From an uncultured Clostridia bacterium (lineage in GTDB: Bacteria; Bacillota; Clostridia; Christensenellales; UBA1242), in assembly GCA_945928645.1 (NCBI GenBank), contig CAMENR010000006.1, positions 1 to 60,195 of the forward strand: a stretch of 60,195 nt of DNA, in the 5' to 3' direction. Of the stretch, positions 1 to 8,146 are shown piece by piece (the stretch's first letter is position 1; every line of letters starts with the position of its first letter). The translations under genes and the position numbers were made by a program. The notes beneath the pieces were generated by a model. It worked only from the letters and a program-made list of their open reading frames with translations, was not told where the DNA came from and made no database searches.

Positions 1-2100
1 ACGTGTGGTGGCAACAATGGAGAAAGGTATGCTGGTTATGCTGATGTAAGCTATGGTTTTGCTTCTGATCTATGTACTGATATTTATCAAGATGCAACTT
101 TGTATGCTAGTTGGACAGCTAATTCTTATACACTGACTATCAAATACACAGTTCCACGTTGCGGAACATGCAATGCTTCAGGTACAGTTTCTGATTGGGT
201 AGATTGTGGCACTTGTGGTGGCGATGGTAAGGTTGCTGGACAGGTTAACTGCTCCAGTTGTGGTGGTAGTGGTGGATACTATGATGATTGTTCTAGGTGC
301 GGTGGATCAGGAACTACCTCTTCTAGTTGTTCGACATGTAGTGGCTCAGGATCTGTAAGTTGTAGGACATCGTGTAGAGCTTGTAATGGACTTGGAATTT
401 CAGGAGCTTCAGATTGCTCTGCCTGTGGAGGCACTGGAATTTGTCCAATTTGTGATGGGTCAGGCTCACAATCATGTAGTAGTTGTGGTGGCTCTGGATC
501 TAAATCAACAACTTGTTCTAGATGTAGTGGGAATGGACATACATCTTCAGACTGGAATGACTGTTCTACTTGTGGTGGCGATGGTAAGGTTTCTGGTCAG
601 GTTACCTGTTCCAGTTGTGGTGGTTCAGGCGGAAGCAATGTAAGTGGAACATGTCCAACTTGCAGTGGAAGTAAGACAAACTTTAGCCATACGCAATCTC
701 TTACGGCAACGTATAATAGCAATTACCCGTCATTTACACCTAGGTCGTATACTGGTTATACAGTGAGCATACCTAATTATTCTATTAGTGGTAGCACTGC
801 TTCCAGCTCTACAAAATATACCACAGCAGGCAATTCAACAATAAATGCATCACTTTCGGCAGTTAAATATACAATGACTTTGGGTGGCTCTAACGGAAGT
901 TGGAGTGGAACGGCGACAGGAACGACTACTATTGCTTTCGGGGCAAGCGTCAGCTTGACTTGGAGCAACTCTTATTCTGGTTATGACAACTATAGTTGCA
1001 GTATTTCTGGTTATGCGTCAGCGTCTGGTTCTAGAAGTTGCAGTGTTTCATTTGTAATGCCACCATATAATATTAGCCTTACAGGCAAGTCTAGTGCTTC
1101 AAATAATGCTTGTCTAGCCTATGACACACCAATACTCACTTCAAATGGCTGGAAGATGATACAAGACATAACATATAGTGATAGGTTGATTGTTATGAAT
1201 CACGACACTGGCAAAATAGACTCCTCTTATGCCACATGGATAAGCAAGAGTAGACTATCATCAAATGTTATGGAAGTAACATTCTCCGATGGAGAAAAGA
1301 TAAGATTTGTGGGCGACCATGCGGTGTTTAGTTTGGATTATAACAAGTATGTCGCAGTAACAGACCCAGCGAAGTTTGGCATCGGGTCTAGAGTCTTGAA
1401 ACTTGTTTCAGACGACTGCACAGGTGGTGAATGTTCATGTTGCACCACTTGCATCAATCCTCAACATTGTTCGTGGGGCGAGGCAACAGTAACCAACATA
1501 AGATATGTAGATGAAGAAGTTTTGGCGTATTCAGTCATTAGTTCTGGTATGTGGAACTGCTTTGCAGGGAATATCCTGACCACCGTTCCAAATACATTAA
1601 CCTTCCAAAATATGTATGGCTTTAGGAAAAACTTGACCTATGCATCTTCCGTAAGGAAAATGGTGCTGAATGGACAATATGAAGACCACCTCTACACCGA
1701 ACAGCAACTGCGAGATATGGGCTTTGAAGATAGAGATATTGCAGGATTTAGGGGCAGAGAATGGAAGATACTTGTTGACAATGGAATGATAACAGAAGAC
1801 ATTTTGATAAATGACATCTTGTTAGGAGTAGTCAACAACCCAGACGAAAGAGTTCTGCCACCAACAGATGAAAATGGAAATTTTGTATTTGTGGTAACCA
1901 CATCACAAGATGTCCTATCTCCAACATTTGACATACAAGACAACTATTATGAAGAATATTCACAATACATTTTGCCAAACTTGGAGCAAGAGGGTTTTGT
2001 AGGTTGGAGATGTTCTGTGGACGGAAAGATTTACTCTGCAGGCGACATATACATAGTCCGCACAGGCACACATTTTGAGGAGGTATTTGCTGACGGATAG
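1..2100 (+). CDS. Secreted InlB-repeat / DnaJ-type zinc-motif / Hint-domain protein, 5' end outside window
   Basis: The frame is open from base 1, so the gene starts upstream; the track's start at 100 is an internal TTG. The visible order is: the end of an InlB-type repeat (LYASWTANSY); thirteen closely packed CxxCxGxG-like motifs (CGTCGGDG, CSSCGGSG, CPICDGSG and others) over about bases 160-670; a Ser/Thr/Gly-rich stretch; a Hint domain beginning at Cys 1111-1113 (ACLAYDTPIL) with block-B-like His at 1318 (GDHAVF) and an F-block-like WNCFAGNILT near 1550-1580; a module after it shared with the next gene (NMYGF, HLYT, GFRGREW); and a last InlB-like unit ending at the stop. Zinc binding, export and Hint autoprocessing are inferred from motifs. 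The intein-type terminal His-Asn is absent. The product is unknown; it is probably a surface or secreted protein. Confidence 0.75.
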   Translation, partial: TCGGNNGERYAGYADVSYGFASDLCTDIYQDATLYASWTANSYTLTIKYTVPRCGTCNASGTVSDWVDCGTCGGDGKVAGQVNCSSCGGSGGYYDDCSRCGGSGTTSSSCSTCSGSGSVSCRTSCRACNGLGISGASDCSACGGTGICPICDGSGSQSCSSCGGSGSKSTTCSRCSGNGHTSSDWNDCSTCGGDGKVSGQVTCSSCGGSGGSNVSGTCPTCSGSKTNFSHTQSLTATYNSNYPSFTPRSYTGYTVSIPNYSISGSTASSSTKYTTAGNSTINASLSAVKYTMTLGGSNGSWSGTATGTTTIAFGASVSLTWSNSYSGYDNYSCSISGYASASGSRSCSVSFVMPPYNISLTGKSSASNNACLAYDTPILTSNGWKMIQDITYSDRLIVMNHDTGKIDSSYATWISKSRLSSNVMEVTFSDGEKIRFVGDHAVFSLDYNKYVAVTDPAKFGIGSRVLKLVSDDCTGGECSCCTTCINPQHCSWGEATVTNIRYVDEEVLAYSVISSGMWNCFAGNILTTVPNTLTFQNMYGFRKNLTYASSVRKMVLNGQYEDHLYTEQQLRDMGFEDRDIAGFRGREWKILVDNGMITEDILINDILLGVVNNPDERVLPPTDENGNFVFVVTTSQDVLSPTFDIQDNYYEEYSQYILPNLEQEGFVGWRCSVDGKIYSAGDIYIVRTGTHFEEVFADG

Positions 2101-2129
2101 TTGCAAAATATTTTTAGTTAAATGTTTTT

Positions 2130-2192
2130 GTAACATAATAACTATGTTACAATGGACAATAGTGGGGGATATACCCCCACGAAAGCCATTGT
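2130..2192 (+). other. Three perfect inverted repeats before the lipoprotein gene
   Basis: Read directly: GTAACATA (2130-2137) pairs with TATGTTAC (2143-2150) around a 5-nt loop. GTGGGGG (2162-2168) pairs with CCCCCAC (2174-2180), again with a 5-nt loop. ACAATGG (2149-2155) pairs with CCATTGT (2186-2192) and encloses the second hairpin. The first and third stems share bases 2149-2150, so they compete slightly. No T-run follows any of them, so this is not a simple terminator. It may be a leader RNA for the gene at 2238 or a remnant of a mobile element. Confidence 0.5.
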
Positions 2193-2237
2193 GATAACCT
2201 TTTGAAAATAAATTTTTATAGGTTTAAGGAGAAAATT

Positions 2238-4295
2238 ATGAAGAAATTTGCTAAATTATTAGCCATATTATGTTGTTTTTTATCTAGTTGTGGACTAATA
2301 TTGGTTGGTTGTGACAAACAGTCAGACAAAGATTACAAACAGCCAGAGGAAGGAACAACTTTCACCCTTACTCTTGATTACACGCAAGGGCTTTTTGCAG
2401 ACATGGAGAGGTGGCAATGTGGGCCAAAATCTGATGCTACTCCGGTTACAATGACTTTTGACGAGCAAAGCAAATCCACAACATTTAGTTTTGGGCAAGA
2501 TGCTACTTATGTAGAGCAAATTTATCTGTCATTGCCAATGGAGAGTGGCTGGAAATATACATGGGAATTTTCTTATCAAAGTTCTATTGACATTGTAGGT
2601 GAAAATAAAATTTGTGCTCAAATCTTTGACCAACCATTAGTTAGTGAAGATACGCTGTTGCCAGTTGCAGAGAAAAATATTCTGCCAACTACATCAAAGC
2701 AATCAAATAAATTGGAGTATCAATGCACCCAAAGCAAAGATTATTATATGGTTGTTCACATTGGCATAGCAGAGCAGGCATCAGACTTTACCCTAAATGT
2801 AAGTGGACTAAAACTTTCTGCTCAAAAATCTTTTGATAAAAATGTAAATAACTACGCTGGGCTTCCAACTCCACAGGTTATATACCTAAGAGAAACAGAT
2901 GCTGAATATAACGAATATTTTGCAGGTTCAGGATATGACAATATGGAGTTTGCTGGCTGGATGTTAGCCCTTTCAGATAGTGAATATTTCCAAAATGGAG
3001 ATATCATCCCTCAAAAAGAAGACCATACTTTACTTGCTATGTGGAATCCAACTATAAAAAAACAAGAAGTAGAGTCTGATAACAAAGGCGGTTGTATTGT
3101 ATTTGGCACACCTGTTATGTTGGCAGATGGAAGTTATAAAAACATTGAAGACATCTCTTTCTTCGATAGAATTTTCCGTTATAACCACGACCTTGGGACT
3201 ATAGACACCGGCTATTGCCATTGGATAAACAAACACAGCCAAACAGACGGAAGTCAAGAGGTTATAAAGGTGTCATTTAGCGATGGTGGAGAACTTACCT
3301 TTGTGCCACCACATGCGATGTTTGCAAGGAATAAAAATGCAGATGATGAGTATGTTTATGAGTATATTTCTGTAACCGACAGCGAAAACTTTCATGCAGG
3401 CACTGAGGTTGTAAAAATGTCTTATAACAATGGCTCACCAACTTGGGCTTGGGTAACTGTTGAAAGTGTTTCCGTGTCGCACGATATTGTGCAATATTGC
3501 CAACCTATTATGGGACAAATGTGGAACTTTTTTGCAAACGATTATCTAACCAACGAGGCTGATGCATTGGGCTTTCACAATATGTATGGATTTGACGAAA
3601 ATTTGGTTTATGCTCATCCTCTAAGACAAATGGTGTTGCAAGAAGAATATCTTCGTGATGAAGAAGGGAATTTTGTTTATGGAGCAGGGCTAGACGCAGA
3701 TGGAAATCCTACAGGACTGGACAAAGACGGCAACCCATTGTCAGACGGAGATGTAACATACACACTGCTAGATAGTTTTACCTTTGCTCCTGATGAACTC
3801 ACTGTGCATCTTTACACTCAAGAAACTATGAAAACATACTTTGATATGACCAAAAGAGATATGCTTGGCTATCGTGGTTCGGAGTGGCAAATATTGGTAG
3901 AATGGTGTGATCTCCTTTGCCAGCGTGGCATAACATCAGAGCCAGAATTTACAAAAGAACTGATAAAATATACAATCATTCGTGACACTGTCAACAGTGA
4001 AAATCACAAAATGGACACAATAAAGAACAGCCAAGGGGAAGAAATTTGGATTGTAACCACAGACAATACTCCTTTTGAGAGAATAAACACCCCAAAAACC
4101 CAACAAGAAATTGATGAATTTGCAAAAAGAGAAGATGTGTTTACCACAGGCTCAATTTATACAGTGCCAGAATACACAGGTAAAAATGCCGAAAACTTCT
4201 CTCATTGGTATTGTTCTGCAGATAGCAAAACTTACAAACCAGGGGATAGTATAGAGGTTCTCTATAGCACACATTTCACAGCAATTTTTAAGTAA
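2238..4295 (+). CDS. Lipoprotein with Hint (hedgehog/intein-type) domain
   Basis: 685 aa from ATG 2238, chosen over the track's TTG at 2202 because AAGGAG (2226-2231) sits just before it and the peptide then starts as a lipoprotein signal: MKKFAKLLA, hydrophobic core, lipobox LVGC followed by DKQS. An N-terminal beta-rich region of about 220 residues is followed by an InlB-like unit (PTPQVIYLRE to LLAMWNP). A Hint domain starts at Cys298 (track numbering; Cys286 from ATG 2238) in KGGCIVFGTPV, with His in PPHAMF and F-block-like WNFFANDYLT. Next is the module shared with the upstream gene (NMYGF, HLYTQ, GYRGSEW, IVTTD), interrupted here by an Asp/Gly-rich insert with two DxDGNP motifs. A final InlB-like unit ends the protein. 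Function is unknown; the two neighbours are probably paralogues. Confidence 0.8.
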   Translation: MKKFAKLLAILCCFLSSCGLILVGCDKQSDKDYKQPEEGTTFTLTLDYTQGLFADMERWQCGPKSDATPVTMTFDEQSKSTTFSFGQDATYVEQIYLSLPMESGWKYTWEFSYQSSIDIVGENKICAQIFDQPLVSEDTLLPVAEKNILPTTSKQSNKLEYQCTQSKDYYMVVHIGIAEQASDFTLNVSGLKLSAQKSFDKNVNNYAGLPTPQVIYLRETDAEYNEYFAGSGYDNMEFAGWMLALSDSEYFQNGDIIPQKEDHTLLAMWNPTIKKQEVESDNKGGCIVFGTPVMLADGSYKNIEDISFFDRIFRYNHDLGTIDTGYCHWINKHSQTDGSQEVIKVSFSDGGELTFVPPHAMFARNKNADDEYVYEYISVTDSENFHAGTEVVKMSYNNGSPTWAWVTVESVSVSHDIVQYCQPIMGQMWNFFANDYLTNEADALGFHNMYGFDENLVYAHPLRQMVLQEEYLRDEEGNFVYGAGLDADGNPTGLDKDGNPLSDGDVTYTLLDSFTFAPDELTVHLYTQETMKTYFDMTKRDMLGYRGSEWQILVEWCDLLCQRGITSEPEFTKELIKYTIIRDTVNSENHKMDTIKNSQGEEIWIVTTDNTPFERINTPKTQQEIDEFAKREDVFTTGSIYTVPEYTGKNAENFSHWYCSADSKTYKPGDSIEVLYSTHFTAIFK

Positions 4296-4378
4296 ATTTA
4301 ACATATTAAAATGTTTTATTATAAATAAAATCTGAAATTTGAATATAGGCAATAAAAATTCAAATAAACATTTAGAAG

Positions 4379-4409
4379 ATGAGTTCAGTTTTACTGGGCT
4401 CATTTTTTT
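4379..4409 (+). terminator. Intrinsic terminator after the Hint lipoprotein gene
   Basis: ATGAGTTCAGT pairs with ACTGGGCTCAT (two G-T wobbles) around a TTT loop, followed by a T-run at 4404-4409. It separates the Hint genes from the repeat block and asd. Confidence 0.85.
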
Positions 4410-4422
4410 AATTTACTTTTGC

Positions 4423-4536
4423 ACTTTTAAGTGGATTTTAACATACCAACTGATTATCTAACTTTTAAGTGGATTTTACTATATCAACTGTTTATCTAAC
4501 ATTTAAGTGGATTTTATCATACAAATTATTTACTTA
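4423..4536. repeat. Three tandem 38-bp repeats, AT-rich
   Basis: Units at 4423-4460, 4461-4498 and 4499-4536 are each exactly 38 bp and share the core TTTAAGTGGATTTTA. A degraded fourth start (ATATTTAACTTTTAAC) follows. The block lies between the terminator of the Hint gene and the asd promoter. I see no spacer structure, so it is not CRISPR. Confidence 0.85.
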
Positions 4537-4555
4537 ATATTTAACTTTTAACAAT

Positions 4556-4584
4556 TTGAACTGATTTTGAATAGAAAGTATAAA
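4556..4584 (+). promoter_or_regulatory. Promoter of asd
   Basis: TTGAAC (4556-4561), 17-bp spacer, TATAAA (4579-4584). The predicted start of transcription near 4591 lies downstream of the track's TTG start (4567), which supports the ATG at 4618. Confidence 0.65.
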
Positions 4585-4617
4585 GGGCAAAGTGTCTTTG
4601 CTCTAAGGAGAAAACTT

Positions 4618-5622
4618 ATGAATATTGCTATTGTTGGTGCTACTGGCAAAGTCGGTGGCAAGTTTATAGAAGTTTTGCATGAAAGAAATATCTGTGCAGA
4701 CCAATTCTTTCTGTATGCCAGTGCAAAAAGTGCTGGTAAAAAGATAAAAATCTTTGGCAAAGAAGTAGAGGTTTTGGAACTAAAGGAAGAAAATATTGTG
4801 GGCAAAAAGATAGACTATGCATTGTTTTCATGTGGTGGAGAGTTATCCAAGAAGTTTGTCCCAAAATTTGTAGAACTAGGCGCTGTGGTCATAGACAATT
4901 CTAGCGCATGGAGAATGAACAAAGATGTCCCTCTTGTTGTGCCGGAGGTAAACAGAGAAGATATTTTTAAGCATAAGGGGATTATTTCCAATCCAAATTG
5001 CTCCACCATTCAGGCAGTGTTGCCACTAAAGGCGCTTGACATAAAATTTGGCATAAAAAGGGTTGTATTTTCCACTTATCAATCTGTATCTGGTGCTGGT
5101 CAAAAGGGTGTTGACGACCTAAAAAATGGAATTAAGGGAGAAAAACCAAAGAAATTTTTGTATCCAATTTTTTCAAATATTATCCCACATATTGATATAT
5201 TTGAGAAAAATGGCTACACAAAAGAAGAAAGTAAAATGATACAAGAAACTCAAAAGATTTTGCACAAAAAGAACCTAAAAATAACTGCAACCGCAGTAAG
5301 AGTGCCTGTGTTTGATTGTCATAGCGAAAGTGTAAATGTCGAACTAAAAAAGTCCTTTAGAATGTCAGAAATAAAAAAATGCCTATCACAGTTTGAGAAT
5401 ATTGTGGTTATGGATGACATAGAGAAAAACCTTTACCCAATGCCACTGTTTTGCAGAGAGTGCGATGAGGTGTTTGTGGGGAGAATTAGGCGAGATTTTT
5501 CTTGCAAAAATGCGATAAATATGTGGATTGTTGCAGATAACATTCGAAAGGGTGCTGCTACAAATGCCATTCAAATATTGCAAGAACTTATAAAAAAAGA
5601 TGATAAAAAATTAGCGAAATAA
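4618..5622 (+). CDS. asd: Aspartate-semialdehyde dehydrogenase
   Basis: 334 aa. It converts L-aspartyl-4-phosphate to L-aspartate semialdehyde with NADPH, the shared step toward diaminopimelate/lysine, threonine and methionine. The N-terminal Rossmann motif VGATGKVG and the catalytic cysteine in NPNCSTIQ (Cys128) are both present, and the length matches the family. ATG 4618 is used because AAGGAG lies 7 nt upstream and the promoter excludes the earlier TTG. It is the first gene of an asd-dapA-lysC cluster; 138 bp containing nested inverted repeats separate it from dapA. No dapB is seen in the window. Confidence 0.96.
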   Translation: MNIAIVGATGKVGGKFIEVLHERNICADQFFLYASAKSAGKKIKIFGKEVEVLELKEENIVGKKIDYALFSCGGELSKKFVPKFVELGAVVIDNSSAWRMNKDVPLVVPEVNREDIFKHKGIISNPNCSTIQAVLPLKALDIKFGIKRVVFSTYQSVSGAGQKGVDDLKNGIKGEKPKKFLYPIFSNIIPHIDIFEKNGYTKEESKMIQETQKILHKKNLKITATAVRVPVFDCHSESVNVELKKSFRMSEIKKCLSQFENIVVMDDIEKNLYPMPLFCRECDEVFVGRIRRDFSCKNAINMWIVADNIRKGAATNAIQILQELIKKDDKKLAK

Positions 5623-5716
5623 CTAATATTAGATTTTTGCAAAATAGTTAGGGATAAAAGTAGAATTATGAAGGGGATAAGAAGTTGCCTCAAAATTTTG
5701 CAGGGAACAATTAGTT
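5621..5716 (+). other. Nested inverted repeats between asd and dapA (possible leader RNA)
   Basis: The outer stem is AACTAAT (5621-5627) with ATTAGTT (5710-5716); the inner stem is GCAAAAT (5639-5645) with ATTTTGC (5695-5701). Both are perfect 7-bp matches enclosing a purine-rich core with several GGG/GGGG tracts. It ends 44 nt before the dapA start. It does not look like the lysine riboswitch, and no T-run follows. Confidence 0.35.
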
Positions 5717-5760
5717 TTTAGAAAGGAAATGTTAAAGAGTAAAAAATTTGGAGGGGAAAG

Positions 5761-6636
5761 ATGAAATTAGTTTTTGAAGGGAGCGGGGTTGCAATTGCAA
5801 CACCTTTTAAGGATGGAAAAGTAGATTTTGAATCTTTTGGCAAGATGATAGATTTTCAGATTGCAAATGGAACAGATGCAATTATTGTGCTGGGAACAAC
5901 AGGAGAAGCGGTAACATTAACCAATGAGGAAAGGTGTGAGGTGATATCTTTTGCAAAAAATGCGATAGCAAACAGAGCAAAATTTATCGTTGGGACTGGT
6001 TCAAATAATACAAAGACAGCCATAGAAAACTCACTTTTGGCGCAAAAGTATGGGTCTGATGGGGTGCTGGTTGTTACACCTTTTTACAACAAATGCACTC
6101 AAAAGGGGTTGATAGAACACTACAAAGCGATATCTGATGCTATAGATATCCCAATAATTGCATACAACGTGCCGGGAAGGACAGGGGTTAATATTCTGCC
6201 AGAAACTGCCGAAAAACTTGCAGATATTAAAAATGTTTGTGGTATAAAAGAGGCCAGTGGGAATATGGCTCAAATTACCGAACTGTGTCACAGAGTTAAA
6301 GACAAGATGGCAGTGTATTCTGGTGATGATGGACTAAATTTGCCATTTATGTTGTTGGGGGCAAAGGGAGTTATTAGTGTAACAGCCAATATTTTGCCAA
6401 AAAAGATTAAAGATTTGGTTCATTTTGCTCAAAAAGGTAGATTCGAAAAAGCACTTGCCTTGCACGATGAATTGTGGGATATAAACAAGGCTATGTTTGT
6501 AGAAGTCAATCCAATCCCTGTTAAATTTGCATTAAGTTATATAAATTTGTGCGAAAATGAGGTTAGGTTGCCACTTACACCGCTAGAAAAGAAGAATGAA
6601 CAGGCCATCATAGATGCTATCAAAATACTTTTGTAG
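5761..6636 (+). CDS. dapA: 4-hydroxy-tetrahydrodipicolinate synthase
   Basis: 291 aa cytoplasmic aldolase that condenses pyruvate with aspartate semialdehyde, the committed step to diaminopimelate (peptidoglycan) and lysine. The GTTGEA motif, the active-site tyrosine in YNVPGRTG (about Tyr135) and the Schiff-base lysine in GIKEASG (about Lys163) are visible. Length is typical. The start is ATG 5761, 6 nt after GGAGGGG. It sits between asd and lysC, the enzymes immediately before it in the pathway. Confidence 0.97.
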   Translation: MKLVFEGSGVAIATPFKDGKVDFESFGKMIDFQIANGTDAIIVLGTTGEAVTLTNEERCEVISFAKNAIANRAKFIVGTGSNNTKTAIENSLLAQKYGSDGVLVVTPFYNKCTQKGLIEHYKAISDAIDIPIIAYNVPGRTGVNILPETAEKLADIKNVCGIKEASGNMAQITELCHRVKDKMAVYSGDDGLNLPFMLLGAKGVISVTANILPKKIKDLVHFAQKGRFEKALALHDELWDINKAMFVEVNPIPVKFALSYINLCENEVRLPLTPLEKKNEQAIIDAIKILL

Positions 6637-6693
6637 AGATGTTTATTTGATATCCCTAAAAACCTTTTTTGATATATTTTAATACAATGTGAT

Positions 6694-8010
6694 ATGGGTA
6701 GAAAAATAAAAGAAATAGTTTGTAAATTTGGTGGTTCATCTTTGGCAGATGCAACTATGGTAATGCAGGTCGCTAGGATTGTTTGTGGTAGCCCTGCGAG
6801 GTTTGTGGTGGTTTCTGCTCCTGGCAAAAGAGATAAACAAGACATCAAGATAACAGATGTTTTGCTATCTTGCTACAAAAAAGCAGAAGCAAAGGAAAAC
6901 TTTGACAAGGAGTTTAATCTCTTTGCAAACAGAATGAAAGAATTGGATAAAGAATTGGGCACATCTATAGGCATAGATAAGTTGCTAAACAATTTTTATG
7001 AAGAAATTCGTTCTGGAGTGTCAGAAAGTTATGTCGCTAGCCGAGGAGAATACTTTTCGGCACAGATTATCAGCAAATATCTAGGCTACAAATTTTTGGA
7101 TGCAAAAGATTTTATTACCTTTGACAAGCAAGGAAAGGTTGACCTAGAAATATCAAGGATAAAATTTGCTTCTATAACAAATAGTTGGGATAAATATGTT
7201 ATACCTGGCTTTTATGGGGCAGATGTAAATGGAAATATCAAAATTTTTTCTCGTGGTGGTTCAGACATAACTGGGGCAGTGGTGGCAGTGCTTTGCGGGG
7301 CAAAGATTTATCAAAACTGGACTGATGTTGATGGCTTTTTGCAATGCGACCCAAGATTTTCCAAAAATCCAAAACTTATTGCAAAAATTAGTTATGCAGA
7401 ACTTCGAGAGTTAAGTTATGCAGGGGCAAATGTATTGCACCCAGATTGCACTAGGTTTTTGAGAGAAAACAATATAGTGCTTAATCTACGGAACACATTC
7501 AATCCTGCCTGTAAAGGAAGTTTTATTATGCCAAAATGCAAACAAAAAAAATTGACAGGAATTGCCGGACAAAAAGGGTTTTGTATTATCTCTTTTGAAA
7601 AGTTTAACATAAATTCTTCTCTAGATTTTGTTTCAGAGATTTACAATATCTTTGCCCAAAACGGAGTGGGGGTGGAGCATATCCCTACAGGCATTGACAA
7701 TATTTCGGTGGTTGTTAGGCAAAGTGATATAACAGAGGAAAAGTTGAGCAAAATAGGGGAGCAAATCACTCAAAAGTGGACACTGGATAGAATTAGTGTT
7801 GTTAGAGAGGTCGCTTTGGTGTCGGTGGTGGGCGCAATGCTCAACAAAAAGGCAGAAAGAAAGGTAATGGAGCAGATATATTCTCTTGGCACAAAGGTCT
7901 TTATGTTGAACAAAAGCACTCAGGCGATGTCTATAATATTTGCCTTCCCACAAAAAGACTTTGAAAAAGTGTTAGGGACTCTGCACAAAAATCTTTTTTG
8001 TGATAGATAA
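6694..8010 (+). CDS. lysC: Aspartate kinase
   Basis: 438 aa. It phosphorylates L-aspartate, the entry step of the pathway served by asd and dapA. The N-terminal kinase motif is CKFGGSSLADA; the catalytic domain includes SRGGSDITGA. The last ~140 residues look like paired ACT domains, which in this family give feedback control by amino acids. The start is ATG 6694, just before the kinase motif. No Shine-Dalgarno sequence is visible; a -10-like TACAAT at 6683-6688 would put the transcript start at or next to the ATG, so translation may be leaderless (inference; no good -35 is seen). Confidence 0.95.
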   Translation: MGRKIKEIVCKFGGSSLADATMVMQVARIVCGSPARFVVVSAPGKRDKQDIKITDVLLSCYKKAEAKENFDKEFNLFANRMKELDKELGTSIGIDKLLNNFYEEIRSGVSESYVASRGEYFSAQIISKYLGYKFLDAKDFITFDKQGKVDLEISRIKFASITNSWDKYVIPGFYGADVNGNIKIFSRGGSDITGAVVAVLCGAKIYQNWTDVDGFLQCDPRFSKNPKLIAKISYAELRELSYAGANVLHPDCTRFLRENNIVLNLRNTFNPACKGSFIMPKCKQKKLTGIAGQKGFCIISFEKFNINSSLDFVSEIYNIFAQNGVGVEHIPTGIDNISVVVRQSDITEEKLSKIGEQITQKWTLDRISVVREVALVSVVGAMLNKKAERKVMEQIYSLGTKVFMLNKSTQAMSIIFAFPQKDFEKVLGTLHKNLFCDR

Positions 8011-8031
8011 AAAGTTAAACAACAAAATCTT

Positions 8032-8074
8032 AGGCTGATAACAAACCAAAAGTTGTCAGCCTTTGTTTTTTTTT
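8032..8074 (+). terminator. Intrinsic terminator after lysC
   Basis: AGGCTGATAAC (8032-8042) pairs with GTTGTCAGCCT (8052-8062), one wobble, followed by a T-rich tail. It ends the asd-dapA-lysC cluster. Confidence 0.9.
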
Positions 8075-8112
8075 GCTAATATTTTTTGAATGAAATAAAA
8101 ACAATAAATTTC

Positions 8113-8142
8113 TTGACAAAATGCAAATAATATCTTTATACT
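8113..8142 (+). promoter_or_regulatory. Promoter 1 of the InlB-repeat protein gene
   Basis: TTGACA (8113-8118), 18-bp spacer, TATACT (8137-8142). It is the upstream member of a tandem pair 34 bp apart. Confidence 0.7.
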
Positions 8143-8146
8143 AAAC

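Noticed and set aside
1111-1590. Splicing intein
   Set aside because: No C-terminal His-Asn and no following Cys/Ser/Thr, and the domain is not inserted in a known conserved protein.
4423-4536. CRISPR array
   Set aside because: Only three contiguous 38-bp units without spacers.
4296-4617. Lysine riboswitch upstream of asd
   Set aside because: No conserved lysine-aptamer core; the gap is explained by terminator, repeats and promoter.
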